Source of the DNA: Acanthornis magna | Lineage: Eukaryota > Chordata > Aves > Passeriformes > Acanthizidae | Assembly (NCBI GenBank): GCA_036785705.1 | Contig: JAWUZG010000359.1 | Span: 434,001-498,000 of the forward strand | Direction of reading: 5' to 3' | DNA: 64,000 bases | Shown: piece by piece, positions 1 to 14,100 of the stretch | Layout of the letters: each line of letters begins with the position of its first letter | Numbering within the stretch: the stretch's first letter is position 1 | Translations under genes and position numbers: made by a program | The notes under the pieces: model-generated | What the model saw: the letters and a program-made list of their open reading frames with translations, nothing else | Database searches by the model: none | Told to the model about the DNA's origin: nothing

Positions 1-597
1 AATCGGTGATATTACAGTAATATTTAGAACTTCTTTACCTTAAGCAGTAAAAATAACTTCACTGAGGAATTATGAATTCAACTTCAATGGCCAAATTAAG
101 GATTTGGTTTCAGCTCAACATTTTCTTGGGACCTGCTTATTCAGTAATTATATTCACAAAACAAAACAAAACAAAAACCCCCAGGACTTCTTAATTTTAC
201 TGAACTTTTACAGTTCCTCCCAGTCTTTCCTATGAGTTTTTTAATCAGTGGAGTCATTAAACTGAAGGAATTCTGCATTTGTCTGCACAGTAAAGATCGG
301 ATTGTGATCACATACTTCTTTTACTATGAATTTTTCAATCTTTAGACAAGGACTAGGGAAAAAGGATAGAGCAGTTAAATAAGAAAGAAAAGTAAGAAAA
401 ATATAAACCCAAGCATTTAGTCTTAATTCAGATTATTTTCTGATGTACCTTTTTATACAAAATTCATCATAATTCACTCTTTTTCCTTGGTCTTGCTGAA
501 AAATATGTTAAGAAAAATTGTGTCTGCCTTGTCTGAGAGAGCTGGTGCATATTCAAAAAATCTATGGGTCAGTGAAAATGGAGTTTTATGATAGAAC

Positions 598-655
598 ACA
601 AAATACAGTATAAAAAAGTATACAAAATACAGTATAAAAAGTATACAAAATGTAA
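598..655. repeat. A/T-rich minisatellite, about 23-24 bp unit
   Basis: Two full copies and one partial copy of a unit starting ACAAAATACAGTATAAAAA, with starts at 598, 622 and 645. The copies are nearly identical, differing by one A in the A-run. Confidence 0.8.
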
Positions 656-3600
656 TAAAATAAGAGGAAGCAAAACTTGCTACAAGCAAATTTCATCATT
701 TCATACTGTGGTGCATCTGCATAAAACAGCAGCTGGAACTGCTCTGCAGCCTTTATAACCTTCTGTTTGTGGTTCTCAACACACGGAGTTACTGGCGTTG
801 TATGTGCACAGAAACTGCCACACCATTATCACACAGGAAAGCGAACACATTATTATTTTCTCCCTTTTCTCCCATCCCTAGCTAATGTCTCATCATAACA
901 ACCTCATCAGCTATCACCGATAATCTGCCCTACCTCTTATCTTCATCTCAAATGCAACTCAAAAAATGACTCTAAGGTAATAACCATGGCCAGCCTGGCT
1001 GTGAGCTGAAGGCAGACAGGGAACTGGGAAAAGCAGCACGTGCAAAAGGCTGACCTTCAAAACAGCCATTTGCAAAACATATGTGCTGCCATAAAATAAC
1101 ATTAAGTAACCTTTCCTGTGCTGCTGCTCTCAGTTTCACACCGAGGCTGATCAACACTGCCCTGCAGCACCCACACACTCATGAAGGTTCCTGGTTTAAA
1201 GTCATTTAGCCTAATAATACCACTAGCTTGAAAATAGCCTAGTGTACCCCACAGAGGTGGCAACAAAGCAAAAGCCAAGCCAGGCCAGACAGCCCAAAGT
1301 GTCCCCCCCAGCAGATGACCCCACTGGCTGCCTGGGACAGGCACGACCCCCACCTGCAGAAACCCTCAAAGACAGAAGCACTTTCTGGGCCAACCAGCTA
1401 GACCGTACAAAATGAAGTTGATGTGGTGAATTCAGTGAATTTGGTACTTCTGTGAAAGGAGTCAGTTTTCCCTCCACCCTGCCCATCTATAACTTTGTGG
1501 GGAAGAGATTTTGTTTTATAAGTTTTGTTTCATAAATAATGGCCTATGCCCATGAGACATCATGGGGCTCGCCATAACTGCCCTGGTGCCAAGGGATTCT
1601 TTTCCTAATATATACCTGAATATTAGACTGCGGGGCCCTGCATTCCCTCAACTTGCAGAAAACACTCAGCAATATTATCCAGACCAAAGAAGCTTGGGTA
1701 CACAGCACGGCTTCAGCTGGAACTCTACTCCATTCACCCACAGTGGGCTAACGACTGCAGCTCAGAGCATGAGGAGCACACAATAAAAAAAGAGTTTGAA
1801 GACAACTTTTTTCCTCCACACCACTCATTTACTCTCCTTGGTGTTGCTCAGGCCTCACAGCTCCCCAGTTCACAGCAGGAACTTCAACCCAGTGTGTTAT
1901 GACAGGCATATTCCAGTGGCTAAGGCAGCCCCACTGGCAGTCTTATTCACAAACTCCTTCCAGCATTTCAAAAATTAAAAATAAGCTGATTTGCCATGCA
2001 TGTGAGATACTTCTTCCACACACAAGTCCACCTGCAAACATAAATTTTAAATGTTCCTTTCTCCATTACTTATTCCCTCCATACTTTGTGCTTATACATT
2101 GTGGAGCACAGAATGATCTGTTGTTCATTTAAGAGCTTAAAAATCCATACCAGTTTCCCGGAACTAAAGCCAACACACTGCTTTACTCAAGCGAGATCTA
2201 CTCCACAAAACACAATTACCCAGCAATTGACTACACATCAATGGGACAGCACATGATTAGACAACAGTGGGGAATCCTAATGATCCCCTGTGAGAATTAG
2301 GGGAGTGCAAGCCTCTCATTTTCTGCTCCATGATGTGTAGATGAAAAGCGCACTGGAAAGAATACAAAATGAACGGCAGTATTTCTGTGCACATCCTAAC
2401 TTCATTCCCATGGGAATGTGGAAATCTAACAAGACCATGATTATCACATGGAAGACAAAAAAACCACTGACCATAATGTCTTATTTAAAAGCACAATGAC
2501 TTGTCCACATCTTTAGCCCTGATGTTTTCAAAGTGGCTCTTAGACACACATACTCAACTCCAAAGTATTTGGGAGCTCGCCAACATCCACAGGTAGGTGG
2601 CAGATCCACTGTGCCACAGCTCTAGGGAAACTTCACCTGACTCTGAGTGGAGGATTACTCCTCTGACAGAGCACTGCAGTGGAATTAATACAGCTCTCCC
2701 AAGGCCAGACATAGTGCAACAGCGTGCTGCAAGGACGCTGGCCAATATTTATTTGTTTATTCCATTCCCCATCACATGGGTAGGGGAGAGTTTGAACCAT
2801 GCATATGGGTTTCTCTAATCTTCTGAAGAAGAAAATAATTTCAAAATGAGCTATAAACCATGATTTCACACTCTATTCACTTCAACCCAGGATATATTAA
2901 CATCCCAAGAGAGATGTGAATGTTACCAAAGGCTGTCAAATTAACAGAAATACATTGACAAAAAGGATTAGGCTATGTTAGTGCAGCATTAATGGTGCTA
3001 AGTGATGGAAAAGCATGGCCTAGCTTACAGCAAAATTCCTTTTTTCCTGTTCACAAAAAGAAATGCAATTTCTGTCACCTGATTTTTGTCCTTGCTTGAT
3101 TTGTTTGACATATTTTAAAGGGATTCTGTGGCTTTCTCTTTCATGGTTCTTTCACAATCAGTACTTTACAAGGTTTGACACATAAAAACTCCTCAACAGA
3201 GCTGATCAAATTGCTTCGCAGTTTTAGGAAATTTAGTGATGCATACGCTACAATACAAATTCAGCAATTATACAGGGAAATTAGGGCAGCAATGTCCAGC
3301 ATGTGTAATTTTAGCAAATACCTCCTGTCTGGTGTGTACTATCTTCCAGTAACTGGATTTTTGACTGCTTTAGGTCTCCTGTGTCACACAGTAAAAAAAC
3401 AATGTTTCCCTTGTTCCCTGGGCAGACAATTTTGTGGAGCACATGCCAACATTATCAATGGGATTTGCCATACTAGATTAACCTCATCGTTCACCTTGTC
3501 CAGGACCAAGTGACTAATGTTATCCATATGGTATTTTCAAATATTACTTATTTTGCCACTCTCAGTAAGCCTAGTTTGATTTCCTTTCTTGGCAACAGAT

Positions 3601-5603
3601 GTGCATTGAACAGGGCTCTCAGTGAGCAATAGCTCTCTAAAATGTAGCTCAGTTTTCTCTTGTTAACTTCATCCTCTCCCAAAGCATTCTTATCCCACTG
3701 CTCAATTGCTGTGCAATTAGTAAGCTTCCTTCTTTCTTTAGTTTTTCCTATCAATACAGTTCAGTAGAAAGCAGTATGTTTTGAAGACTGTTTGAAGGAA
3801 TTAGATGGCTGATTTAGCCTGAAACTTATTTATTGTCATGTTTGGTGATGATCAACACTGAAGAAGTGACAGTAAGGTACTTTTTACACTGCTCTAAGCT
3901 ATAGTCAGCAAGGGACTGGGAGAGAAATTACTGGAACATTTCTATCTTCCCAGCATGCACAAATATCTACTGTTGTTGCAAGCATCTGAGACCTGCAGGT
4001 CTGGCTCAAAGCTGTCTCTCCTTCCACTGCTCTGATTCTGTGCCGAAATATCTCAGGTAGTCAGAAGAATCTGACAGCACATCTATCTTCCTGTTATTTA
4101 TACTCACCAGTGTAGTACTTGAGCAGTTAATGATAACACGCAGTGTACCAACACCAATGTCCTTTGGCAAACATCACTTAGGACACTTCTTTTGCAAGCT
4201 GTACACATGTAAAGTGAATATTTCTCTTCTACTTGAGGAAGTAATAAAGCCTTGGAGTCAGAGACATTAAATTTACTCATCTATTGGGAGAGTTAGAAGA
4301 TGAAATACAAAGGCTGCTATGCTGTATTTTGGATGACCTTAGTTCTAAAGCACCCATGACTATGTGATGTTGTTTGCTCCCTGTCTTAAGTCATTCCCTG
4401 TACATTCAATTAGCAAAAATAATTGCTTCATCACAAACTGAATAAAAATGCCAAGACCCATTTAGAGACAACAGCAATCATTAAAAAAAACCCATCTGCA
4501 GGAGAGCTGAAGGCATTTCAAATACGCATATGAGATTTAAAAATAGAAGAACACTTCAGAGTGTTCCAACTGCAGACAAAATCCTGTTTAATTTCAAAGG
4601 TGGCAGGGTTACTAATGCATCAGCTACTTCAAAGACAACAAAATAAATTGCTTTTTTAAAACACTGGCAGTTCCTTCCAACATGATGGGAAATGCATAAG
4701 ATTTACCAAATATGAAATGTAATGTGCACAGGTTGCTCAAAAGATGCCTTAATTTGCATGAGGGAGCATTACAAAAGGCATAACTTCTCATCACAGTTAG
4801 GCTTAGCTTTGGAAATTGCTGTTCAGTCATGAACCTCAAATAGTCAACCCACAAGGCCATCTCTCCATTTTATTCCATAATGCTGGAAAAATAAAGTGTT
4901 GTTTATATAGCTGGAAGGCTTTGCTCTATTATAAAACACAACAGGAGAGTAATTTATTTAATATCATTATTTAGCATGTGCATGACCATAGATAAATAGC
5001 AATCCACTGAAGAATTTAAGGCCTCCCCTGAAATATTTTTACAATCCTCTCAAAACCAATGAACTTTTGACTCGGGACTGGGTTTTGTTTTCAACAATTA
5101 TTTTTCCTAAATCTATTAGCAAGCTCTTATTAACCTTTGCACTAAATGCAATTAAAAACACAATACCATGCACACAGGAAGGGCATATGCCTGGGTACTG
5201 GGATCCTCATTCTCAAGCTGAGATGGCAAAAGTTGTTCCTCCACGTTGAGTTTTACTGGCTCCATACAGCAACTCGCCAATGAAGTTGCCAAATAAAATA
5301 TGAAAAGCTATGTTTGGTTTATGGTTGAAAAGTTTTCCTTGCATTTAGGAGCTCATATAAACACAACACCGCATGGATAACAAAGTCTGAGCCCCTAGGC
5401 TTCTAAGGCGTGCTGTGCTGTGTCCTTTGGATGATATTATCTCGATGGATCATATTGTCACCTGAAGTCTACCCATTTTAATGAAATTATAGTTTACTCT
5501 ATGGATCAGGTGATCTTTTAAGATGCTTTCAGAAGATGAGCATAAGGAAATATAAAATGAAAACATTCAAGTTTATCAACAAAAACCTGAAGCCTGTGTT
5601 TCC

Positions 5604-5631
<28 letters not shown>
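5604..5631 (+). repeat. Homopolymer A tract (28 A)
   Basis: An uninterrupted run of 28 A. No retroposed gene body was recognised upstream, so I call it a simple repeat rather than the tail of a processed copy. Confidence 0.9.
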
Positions 5632-5636
<5 letters not shown>

Positions 5637-6510
5637 GAGAAGAAGCTGAGAAACTGGAGGAAACCAGAGAAACACATAATTGTTTGCAAATAGTGGCTGG
5701 GTAAATAAATTCAGGCACAGGCTTGGTACACACTGTGTGATAGGGGAACAGTTCCCTGCCAAGTCTGAATTTTCATCAGGACACGCACATCTCCATCTGT
5801 TGCAGAGCCAAAACAAGAATTCAAGCTCGACAACTGCTTTGAAATTGAGAGGAACTGCTACCAGGACATTGAGCGATAGTGTAAACCATGTAAAAGAATT
5901 ATTCTTAATGATTAGTGTTTTATATATGATGGCTATTGATCCAGTTACTGGATGTGTTTTACAGGGAATGGAAGTACTCCGGGGGAAAAAAAAGAAGATA
6001 ATAGTGAGTAATAAATGGAACTTTTAAGTTTTTTTCTACCACTTGCTTATGTATGTATAGATATATGGTATAATACTTAAATCAGTGTCTCCAGGTTCTG
6101 CCAAACAAAAGAAATGTCAAAGTAGTAATATCATACTTTTCCTATTAATAAAACAAGAGGATACTATCACCTTTCAGGAGTGGGAAGGCCTCATCATATT
6201 CTGCCTTCCTCTCCAAATTCATTGAACAGTAAATATTTCAAAGGGCTCAATCTTGTTCATTCACTCCTTTTTTTTGTGCAGCTTTGTATAGCTCCTTTGA
6301 AGCAGCAGTCCTCAAAGGATCAGACACTGAGTTTTCTAATCCTGTTTCAACTTCTCAGCAAGACTTCTGAGTTATGTTAAAGATTAGGCAACATTTTTTC
6401 TGTGCTGAGGCCTTCTAGGCATCTGAACAAGGAATGAGCCCCCCAAATACGCTAAACAAAGGTGACATTGCTGTTAGCCATAAAACTCCTTAAAGGAGAT
6501 AATTTCTATT

Positions 6511-6631
6511 AACAAGAAAAAAACCAAACTAACAAACAAACAAAAAAAACCCCCAACCCCCCCAACAACAAAAAACCCCCCAAAACAAACAACAAAAAAA
6601 CCCCCGCACCAAAAAACAAAACAAACAAACC
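6511..6631 (+). repeat. AAAC/CCCC low-complexity tract
   Basis: About 120 bp made almost only of A and C, with AAAC runs and four blocks of 5-7 C. The complementary strand therefore carries four G-runs separated by T-rich loops. Confidence 0.85.
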
Positions 6632-6764
6632 GTTATTTAAACCAGCCCTTATCATGCCATCTGAATCAAAAAACATATGTACATAACAAACTTCTACAAT
6701 CAAGTAAATAGGAAACAACTGGGATTTTAGCAATTGTGCCATATATGAAAAATGCTCAAAAAAG

Positions 6765-6858
6765 GGTCAAAGTGCGATCCACTGGGGGATGGAAAGCCAA
6801 ATGTTCCTGCAGGTCAAAGTGCGATCCACTGGGGGATGGAAAGCCAAATGTTCCTGCA
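6765..6858. repeat. Perfect 47-bp tandem duplication
   Basis: Unit 1 is 6765-6811 and unit 2 is 6812-6858. The two match at all 47 positions. Each begins GGTCAAAGTGCGATCC and ends TGTTCCTGCA. Absence of mismatches suggests a recent event. Confidence 0.95.
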
Positions 6859-8068
6859 AACTCCTTCCTTAAAATGCTGTTATGTTTAGCAAAGGTTGTA
6901 AACAGCCCACTCTCAGGTATAAAGTATGGGGTGTGAATCCTACCACAACAACCCTACAGGCAAGTATTTTCTGTAAATACGTCTTATTCCAGGCAATTTT
7001 GAGCACATGTGGACATGGGTGGATGTGTGTGTGCATATTTGTGTGTGTGTGTATGTGTGTGTGCCTGGGCACATTGGTGAGAATAAGACCACAATGTTAT
7101 GAACCACCACATCTCACAAGTTCAGAATTTCAAATTTCAGCTGCACTGACAGTGTTTCTTAGTTAAATTATTCTTTATCAATTTCTGTGAAATATTTGGT
7201 GACACACAGGATGGAGATTTTTTTTTTTCTGAAATTAAGTAGAATGACTCCTGCGTAGCTGTTTGGGTTACTAACATCATGCAAATATGGCAAATTTCTT
7301 CTCTAAACATATTCCCTCTCACCCCTCCTGTAGCTGAGGGATTTTACAGGGGAACTGACAACTCAGGCTGCTGAGTTCATACCCACACAAAGGCTCCTGC
7401 CCAGAAGGTGTCAGGATGGGACTGTAACAATAAAGGTAAGCTCCAAGGTAAAAGATATGCTGCTGACCTCTAAGTGTTCCTTTGAGATGTGGTGCCATAT
7501 GGAGCTCACAGGAGGGATGTGTGCTGGCACCAGGGGAGATTCTGTCCTAGCAGTAAATGCAGAAGGCATGCTGCCAGCCACCTTCCCTTCATACAGTCAG
7601 AAAAGGGGCACAGAGGGGACCTTTCTCTCAGCCAAAGAGGTCCGAGATGAGATCAAACCCTTCAACAGAAAGAACTGTAACAGGAGAAAATGTTGCATGT
7701 GTACACACTAGTGGCACATTTCAAAGTCGAAGAGACACAAGTGAGTATCCTTCTGATATCCAAGTGAGTATGCCCTTCTCCTTTGGATGCGAGTATGAAG
7801 TCATTCTGTGAATGGCTTCAGTGTGCAAAGCCATGACATGAACAAAAGCTGAAGCACAGCCCCTGCCAAGTCCAGCATTGCTCCCAAAACATCAACAGTG
7901 ACACACAGAACTCAACTCCAACTGGTGCTTCAGGCAGCTGCCCTGCCAGCCACTCAGACAGGGAGATGAAGAAACCTTGAGTTTGTCTGTCTGGCCTCCA
8001 GGGAAGTGAGCAGTCATAATCTGAAATGTGAGAACATTCCTTTCCGTTGTAAGAATTCCACTGTGACA
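6859..8068. other. Non-coding stretch between simple repeats
   Basis: No gene supported. It contains the TG-rich microsatellite at 7022-7064. Two overlapping 84-codon frames at 7457-7811 lie in different phases of the same DNA, which argues against coding. Confidence 0.55.
7022..7064 (+). repeat. Interrupted (TG)n microsatellite
   Basis: Alternating TG/GT with a few interruptions (CATATT, A). Confidence 0.85.
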
Positions 8069-8187
8069 GTTTGGGGGTTTTTTTGTTTTGGTTTTGTTTC
8101 TTTGTTTGTTTGTTTGTTGTTGTTTTTGTTTGTTTGCTTGTTCGTTTGTTTGGATTTTTTGTGTGGTTTTTTGTTCTTTTCTTTTTT
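8069..8187 (+). repeat. (GTTT)n-rich low-complexity tract
   Basis: About 120 bp of GTTT/TTTG repeats with G5 and T6-7 runs. It is roughly the reverse complement in composition and pattern of the AAAC/CCCC tract 1.5 kb to the left. Confidence 0.85.
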
Positions 8188-11100
8188 AGGAGAATAGGGG
8201 CCTGTTTGACATTTCTGTTCTAGTCACACAAAGGTGAGTGGCCCTCTAAAAGGTGGTGTTCTACCAACACAGAAAACCAGAAACTTTCAGCAGTTCTCAT
8301 GCTGACAGGTTTGTCCTGAAGACCGATTTTGTCTGGTTTTGGAGCCCAACTGATGAGAGCACAATTTCCTGTGTCTCAAGGAAACTCTGCCAGAGAGCAG
8401 CCCTGGAAAAAAGGGTGTTTTTAATTAGGTTTACTTTTCTTTCTAGCTGACTCTAGACCTGCTGAAGAGGGAAAATGTATAAACCTTTGTATGCAAATTC
8501 ATTGAGCAGCTGGGGATAGCTCTCTTCATTTCTTTTTAGCTCTTTGCTTCAGTGTCATGCAGGATATTTAACTGTGATGTTTTCTTCTTCCAGACAGGAA
8601 AACAACTGGGTAGACCCATTAGAGACCAAAAATTCGCTACCATAGCCCTTGATGCCCGGGTTGATCATAACCACACACTTTCTAGACCAAAGTCAGATAC
8701 TACAGTGTGGAATTTAAGAACAAGATGGGGAAACCCAGGACCAAAGTTAAAAAGCAAAAAAATAAAATAGTGCAAGTTCTCAAAACCATTTAAAAAGTAG
8801 TTAAAGCAAATTAAAATTAAAAATTTAAGGGTCGTGATGCATCCAAACAGTGGGGAGAAAACAGAAATTATAATACAAACAACAAATGAGAGGAAACTGA
8901 GGTAGAAATGAGCTCCAGTGTTCTTACTCTCATGTGAAGCACACAGTGTGGACAACCCAGATTATGTGCTACAAGTATTACAAAGCCAAAAACCAAAATT
9001 ATCTGAACAGCAACCCTTGAATATATATGCCCAAGATGTGAACACAAGAACATAAATGAACCAACTGGATCAGTGATTCAATCACTGGCAGTAAATTCTG
9101 AGCACTTGGTTTGGTAACATTATCTAATTTCTTACTTCTCATTGCTTATTTCAAACTACAGATCACGGGACTGACAAAAAATGAAACATCAGAATTTTCA
9201 TAGATGAGTAGCTGGCTGTATAGTATTCACTGTCTGGCAATGAAACAAAAGCAGATCAAAGCTACAGTTACAGATCAAATACACAAGAAAACCTCTAATT
9301 GGGGCTTTTTTCATCAAAGTCACACACACACATGTGGAATTAACATGAGTAATTAATAATCCAGGCTAAGGTGAGTCAAGCAAATTCTAGACATACATCC
9401 CAGAGAGCTGTTCTATTTCTCTTTAGAACCACCAGAGAGAAATGGCCTTTTCTAGATCATGAGTCATCTTATTTTAAAGTGGCTGTCTGGTTTAGATTTG
9501 ATGTAGTTCATCCCAGCTTACGTTTTAACCTCTGACTGCAAAAAGAGTCCAAACAACCTGCTTTGAAATAGATATCTATCTTAAAAATATCCAAAATTCC
9601 ACAGAATAGATTCCACCTCTAAGGCAAGGCCCATCATGGTGAGCAGAAGTTTACTCTAAATATCAACACATTTGACAGCTTTAGCTGTTTCGTGAAAGCT
9701 CAGCTCATCCTCATCTTTGTAAACTTTAATGTCAGTTCTGAAAAAAAGCTCTGCAACAGTTACGCAACAATGCTTTTGACTTTAGCCCTTGAAAAATAAG
9801 GTCCATGACAGTCATAAAAATGTGATGATCTTCTCTTCGTCTTTTTTTCTCTAATAGGGTTGAGTTATTGTGGCACAGCTTAGCCTTATACAGGCAGATC
9901 CACCACACTTTGTGAGAAATAACACCACAAATCCAATGATTTGAGGTGGTAGAATTTATGATGTGCATCTTGGGTAAATATTTTCCCCTCTAATTTCTCA
10001 GAACTTATTTTCTTTTAGCAGAGATGAGTATCTCAGTACGTCCAAAATTTGGAAGACTATCTTTTTGTAAACTGCAGTTTTATACTTCTCATCGCACATA
10101 ATAGCCAGAAAGGTCTGACTGAAAAAAAAGCTGAAACATGAATGAAATGTTTCACTACATATCCAAACAATATATTTGGACCCTAAGTTCATTAAATTAA
10201 TAGTTCTAAACTCAAGTGAAGAGTTTGAAAGCGGTATGTCTGTAGTATGCCTACAGATACAATTGGCAATGACAAAAATAAGGAAGGTCAACTTCAGAAT
10301 GTGAAAATATTTTACACCAAATTCTTCCCCTGTCTTTCCTACAAAAGTCACATGTAGTGCAGGGAATTGTGTACTTGTTATCGGTGCAGTGTGACCAGCA
10401 GCCTCAAAATCTCTGTTTCTCTTGAAGCTCTTTGGGTGACAAAATGGGGTTAACGCCCAACTGATATGAGCTCTTCTGTGACTTCAGCATGAATGTGTGA
10501 CTGTAACTCAGCAGTCTCAGAACATGGATCATAATTAAGACACAGTTTCAGAAAGCAAAAATTGGAGGAAGATATGACATGAAACACTACCCAAACAGCA
10601 CTGATTACATCAGGATGCAATAATCCAAATACCAATAGTCCAAAGATTTATTATCCCTAGAAGAGAACACCTTTTGACCAGATGGTGTTCCAGACTCTGC
10701 CTCACACCTTGGAGGAGCTCAAGAAGGAGCTCAGGTCTGAAATTGCTAATTTCTCATCGATACAACTGAAATGGGTAATTCATCATCTATGCTTCCTTTC
10801 CCCAGCTGAAGCTGAGAGAAGATTTATTTGGAGAAATTCCAACTGATTCATTTTAAAGAGCAATAACATATGCCAAAAGATTAGGACAGTATAAGAGGTA
10901 GTTTGAGATCCTAGTTGAAAGAACAAATATTATTAAAAATAACACAACATAATGAAACCACAAGTTTTCTTCCGAATTCTAAGTTTCCAGAGAAAAGCAT
11001 GAGATTCCAAATGCAGAGAGATTAGACAAGTATTTAAAATAAATACAAATGTCATGTCAAGTGAGCTTGGGTAAATACAGTGCCAGGTAACTGAAGACAG

Positions 11101-14100
11101 TCTAGAATTTGGTGTATTATAAGCCTACCTTCTCCAGTACTAAAGATCAGGATTTAGGAGACTTTATCGAACTTTAGTAGTGCATGTTATTGCATTACTC
11201 TGGGGGGAGGAAGGAGACATGAGGAACAAGGGAGGGACCAGTATGGGAATTCCACACCCATACTTTATTTTTAAAAAATACTGTAAGAAAGGCTCAATGC
11301 AACTTGCTTGCCAGATAACATAGCATCTGTCTTGCTTTGTTTAAATAAAAAGTCTTACTAATGTTGCATCTAATCTAGAATTTAAAGAGGCTAAAGATTT
11401 TCCAGTAGTATGCTTTTATTCTGCTGAATGTTTTGAAACACAGAAAGAGGAGCTGCCTCAAATATTTATTCACTGTCCACTCAATTCTTTAGAAAAGGAA
11501 GATCTAAAAGCATATCTGGCAGCCTATTTCTGTGCAGGAGCACTCAAGTACTTGTCATCTGGCATAAGCAAGCCTAATAATGCTGAGTCCCTTCTACTTT
11601 TTATTTCTGCAAAGGACTAAATCCAGAGATTAACTGTAACATCTTTCAACTACAGGCTCACATATTCATGAATAACAACAAGAAAATCTAAATCAGTACT
11701 TAATTTTTTGCAGCATCTTCAAGAGCAGCATGTTAGAAACTATAATAGTCCAGACACAGGAGTCATTCTACAAGCTGATTCTGAAATACTGCATATATAG
11801 TTTTGAAGGGTTTTAGGAGTTCTATTATTTAGGTTTGGGAAAATAAGCTCAGCTTGGTTTTAGGTTGTTATTTTGACAGATAATTTAGATAGCAGGCAAT
11901 TTCAATATTTTTCATAGTAAACCACAGACTGCAAAGTTATGTTAAGAAAAATATGTCAAATATGTGCAATAGCAAGAAGCAATACAACATCATTTAAAAA
12001 CAAGGTATTAAACATAGGTAATTTAGGTATAGTGCTGGGCCTATAGATGTGTGCTGGAACCCTACTTTTGCTCAGCTTTGACTGCTGTCCAAACCTAATG
12101 AAGACTTGGAGGACCCAGGAATAGGCTTTGACTGAATGATGAAGTACAGTAGAAGAGAAAATGAGCCTTGCTATGGCCCTGCCTTTTCAGTATAGAGGTC
12201 AGGAGCCAGACCCACTCTGTGCAAGTCCATCACCATCTATAACCCAATTCCCTCCTTCTATGTCCTGGAAAACATTTGCAATGCACAAGTCACTTAACAT
12301 CCAAAAGAGGCTTCCCACTGGCTACAACAACTTGTTTTGGCAAAGTGGGCACAGATTCAGGTTATGATTCATTCCTCAGCCTTTTCCTGCACATGTGGCA
12401 TGGAACTGATAAGTACCTTGCAAGCCTCATGATTGTCAGTAGCCCTGGTGTAACCTGACTGCTAACAGGGACAGCGGGGGCCACAGCACTGGGTACTCAG
12501 TAGCCTCATATAATAAGCAGAACTGTTTAAACATCTAAGAAATACAGAATTAAGGGGTTGTTGTAGCCATTACTGAAGAAGCCAAATACCAGAAGTATGC
12601 AGCTCTAAGAAAAATAATGTCATTACTCACATTCTAGCTTCTTTTACCTGAACCTTATTGAACACATTGGTTAAAGGCTTGCGACCTCTTTTTCCTGAAA
12701 TTCAGAAGAGTAAATGAAGAATAAAACTGATGCTAAATATGCAGTTATATTTTAAGCTTTATTCATATATCTTAAGTGCAAATATCATATATCTATATCT
12801 GCAAATATTCTAGGAAATGCAACGTGCATTTGAATTTTTAAGCCGTTATTTATCGTAGACAAATTCTGAATTCATCACTCTAAATGCTGGCATATGAAAA
12901 CTGAACTGTTCTAACCACATAGAATACTGTGAAATACTTCTTTTTCTATCTTTTCTTTTTGTTCTTTCTTAAGAAATTAAGACAGGTTGGAGATCTCAAC
13001 ATTGCTTTATGGATTCATTTTTAGCACTATCAAAATTTTCATTTCAACTTTTAATTGGTCTATCTATTATGCTATAAAAACAGTATAATTTTGTTTTTAC
13101 ATTATGTAAATGATAATACAAAATTCAGAAATAAATACTCTCAATAGAATAAAAAATGAAATACACACCTTCCTATTAATATTCTGATTCTGAAGAATCT
13201 GCATATCTCAATGTAATGTGTCTGATGAAAAGAAACACAGACCTGATTTTGAATGAGATCTGCTTGAAGTAGGGCATGGGCAATGTAAATGCTTTCAAAT
13301 CATTCATCCAATTACAATTACATCAAATCAAAGTGAGATAAATGAAAACTAGAAACTTTGCAGATACTATTTAAACAGATCATAAAAGGAATAAATGCAC
13401 GTATTCCTTTTATGGTGCACTGGACATGGTTGAGAAAAAGTCAATGATCTGATTAGTAAGAACTTACATATACTCACCAAAATAATACAAACAGTATATC
13501 TTGGCTTCAAACACCTATATAGTTATATAATTTCAGGAAATTTTACTGCAATAATGCTTTTTATATGCAGCTGTCTCTGACAGAACCGAATATATATTGA
13601 GGCGATACATGTTTGAGAAAATTACCATGGGCTAAGCTTAAGTGTTAGCACCTCAGCTGAACTGCTGTGCCTGCCTTAAGTTTTGAATTGTCCACAGTGA
13701 AGCAATCAAATTATTTTAAAGCTTTTCTACAATTAGACTCCAAGCACTTCATTTTATTTCCAGCTAACATCAAAATTCCTGCCATAAACACAGAAGTCCC
13801 ATAAGAAATAGGAATCAGAGTGGCTGCAATATGGTAATGGACTGAGCATTGAATCCGTGTTATAAAACCCGGATTCACTTCCCAGTGTTCTTGGATTTCC
13901 TTCAGCACCTTTCTGCACCTCACTGTGGTTCTTTTCCCGGTTGCCTTAGCTGTTACCATTATATATTTGAGGCAGAGACCATTTTACATAATGTGTTTAG
14001 GCAGTTCTACAGGGTGGCACTACCGTAAATTTAAGCCTTTTGATGCTATTGTAGAATTAATTAGAATGCAAAAATAAAAGCTTAAGATGTTTTCTGTATG

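Larger units (their letters stand above)
1..6510. other. AT-rich non-coding stretch
   Basis: I see no supportable gene here. Open frames are at most about 115 codons, unrelated to any family I recognise, and start mostly at non-ATG codons. The longest, at 3175-3513 and 5680-6027, have no neighbouring splice-like continuation that I could establish. The stretch contains the short A/T minisatellite at 598-655 and the A28 tract at 5604-5631, listed separately. Confidence 0.6.

Noticed and set aside
3175..3513. 112-codon frame as a host gene
   Set aside because: Non-ATG start, no recognised domain, and no other coding evidence nearby.
5604..5631. A28 tract as the tail of a processed pseudogene
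   Set aside because: No gene-like sequence upstream and no flanking duplication seen. Processed copies are rare in birds because CR1 does not favour poly-A RNA.
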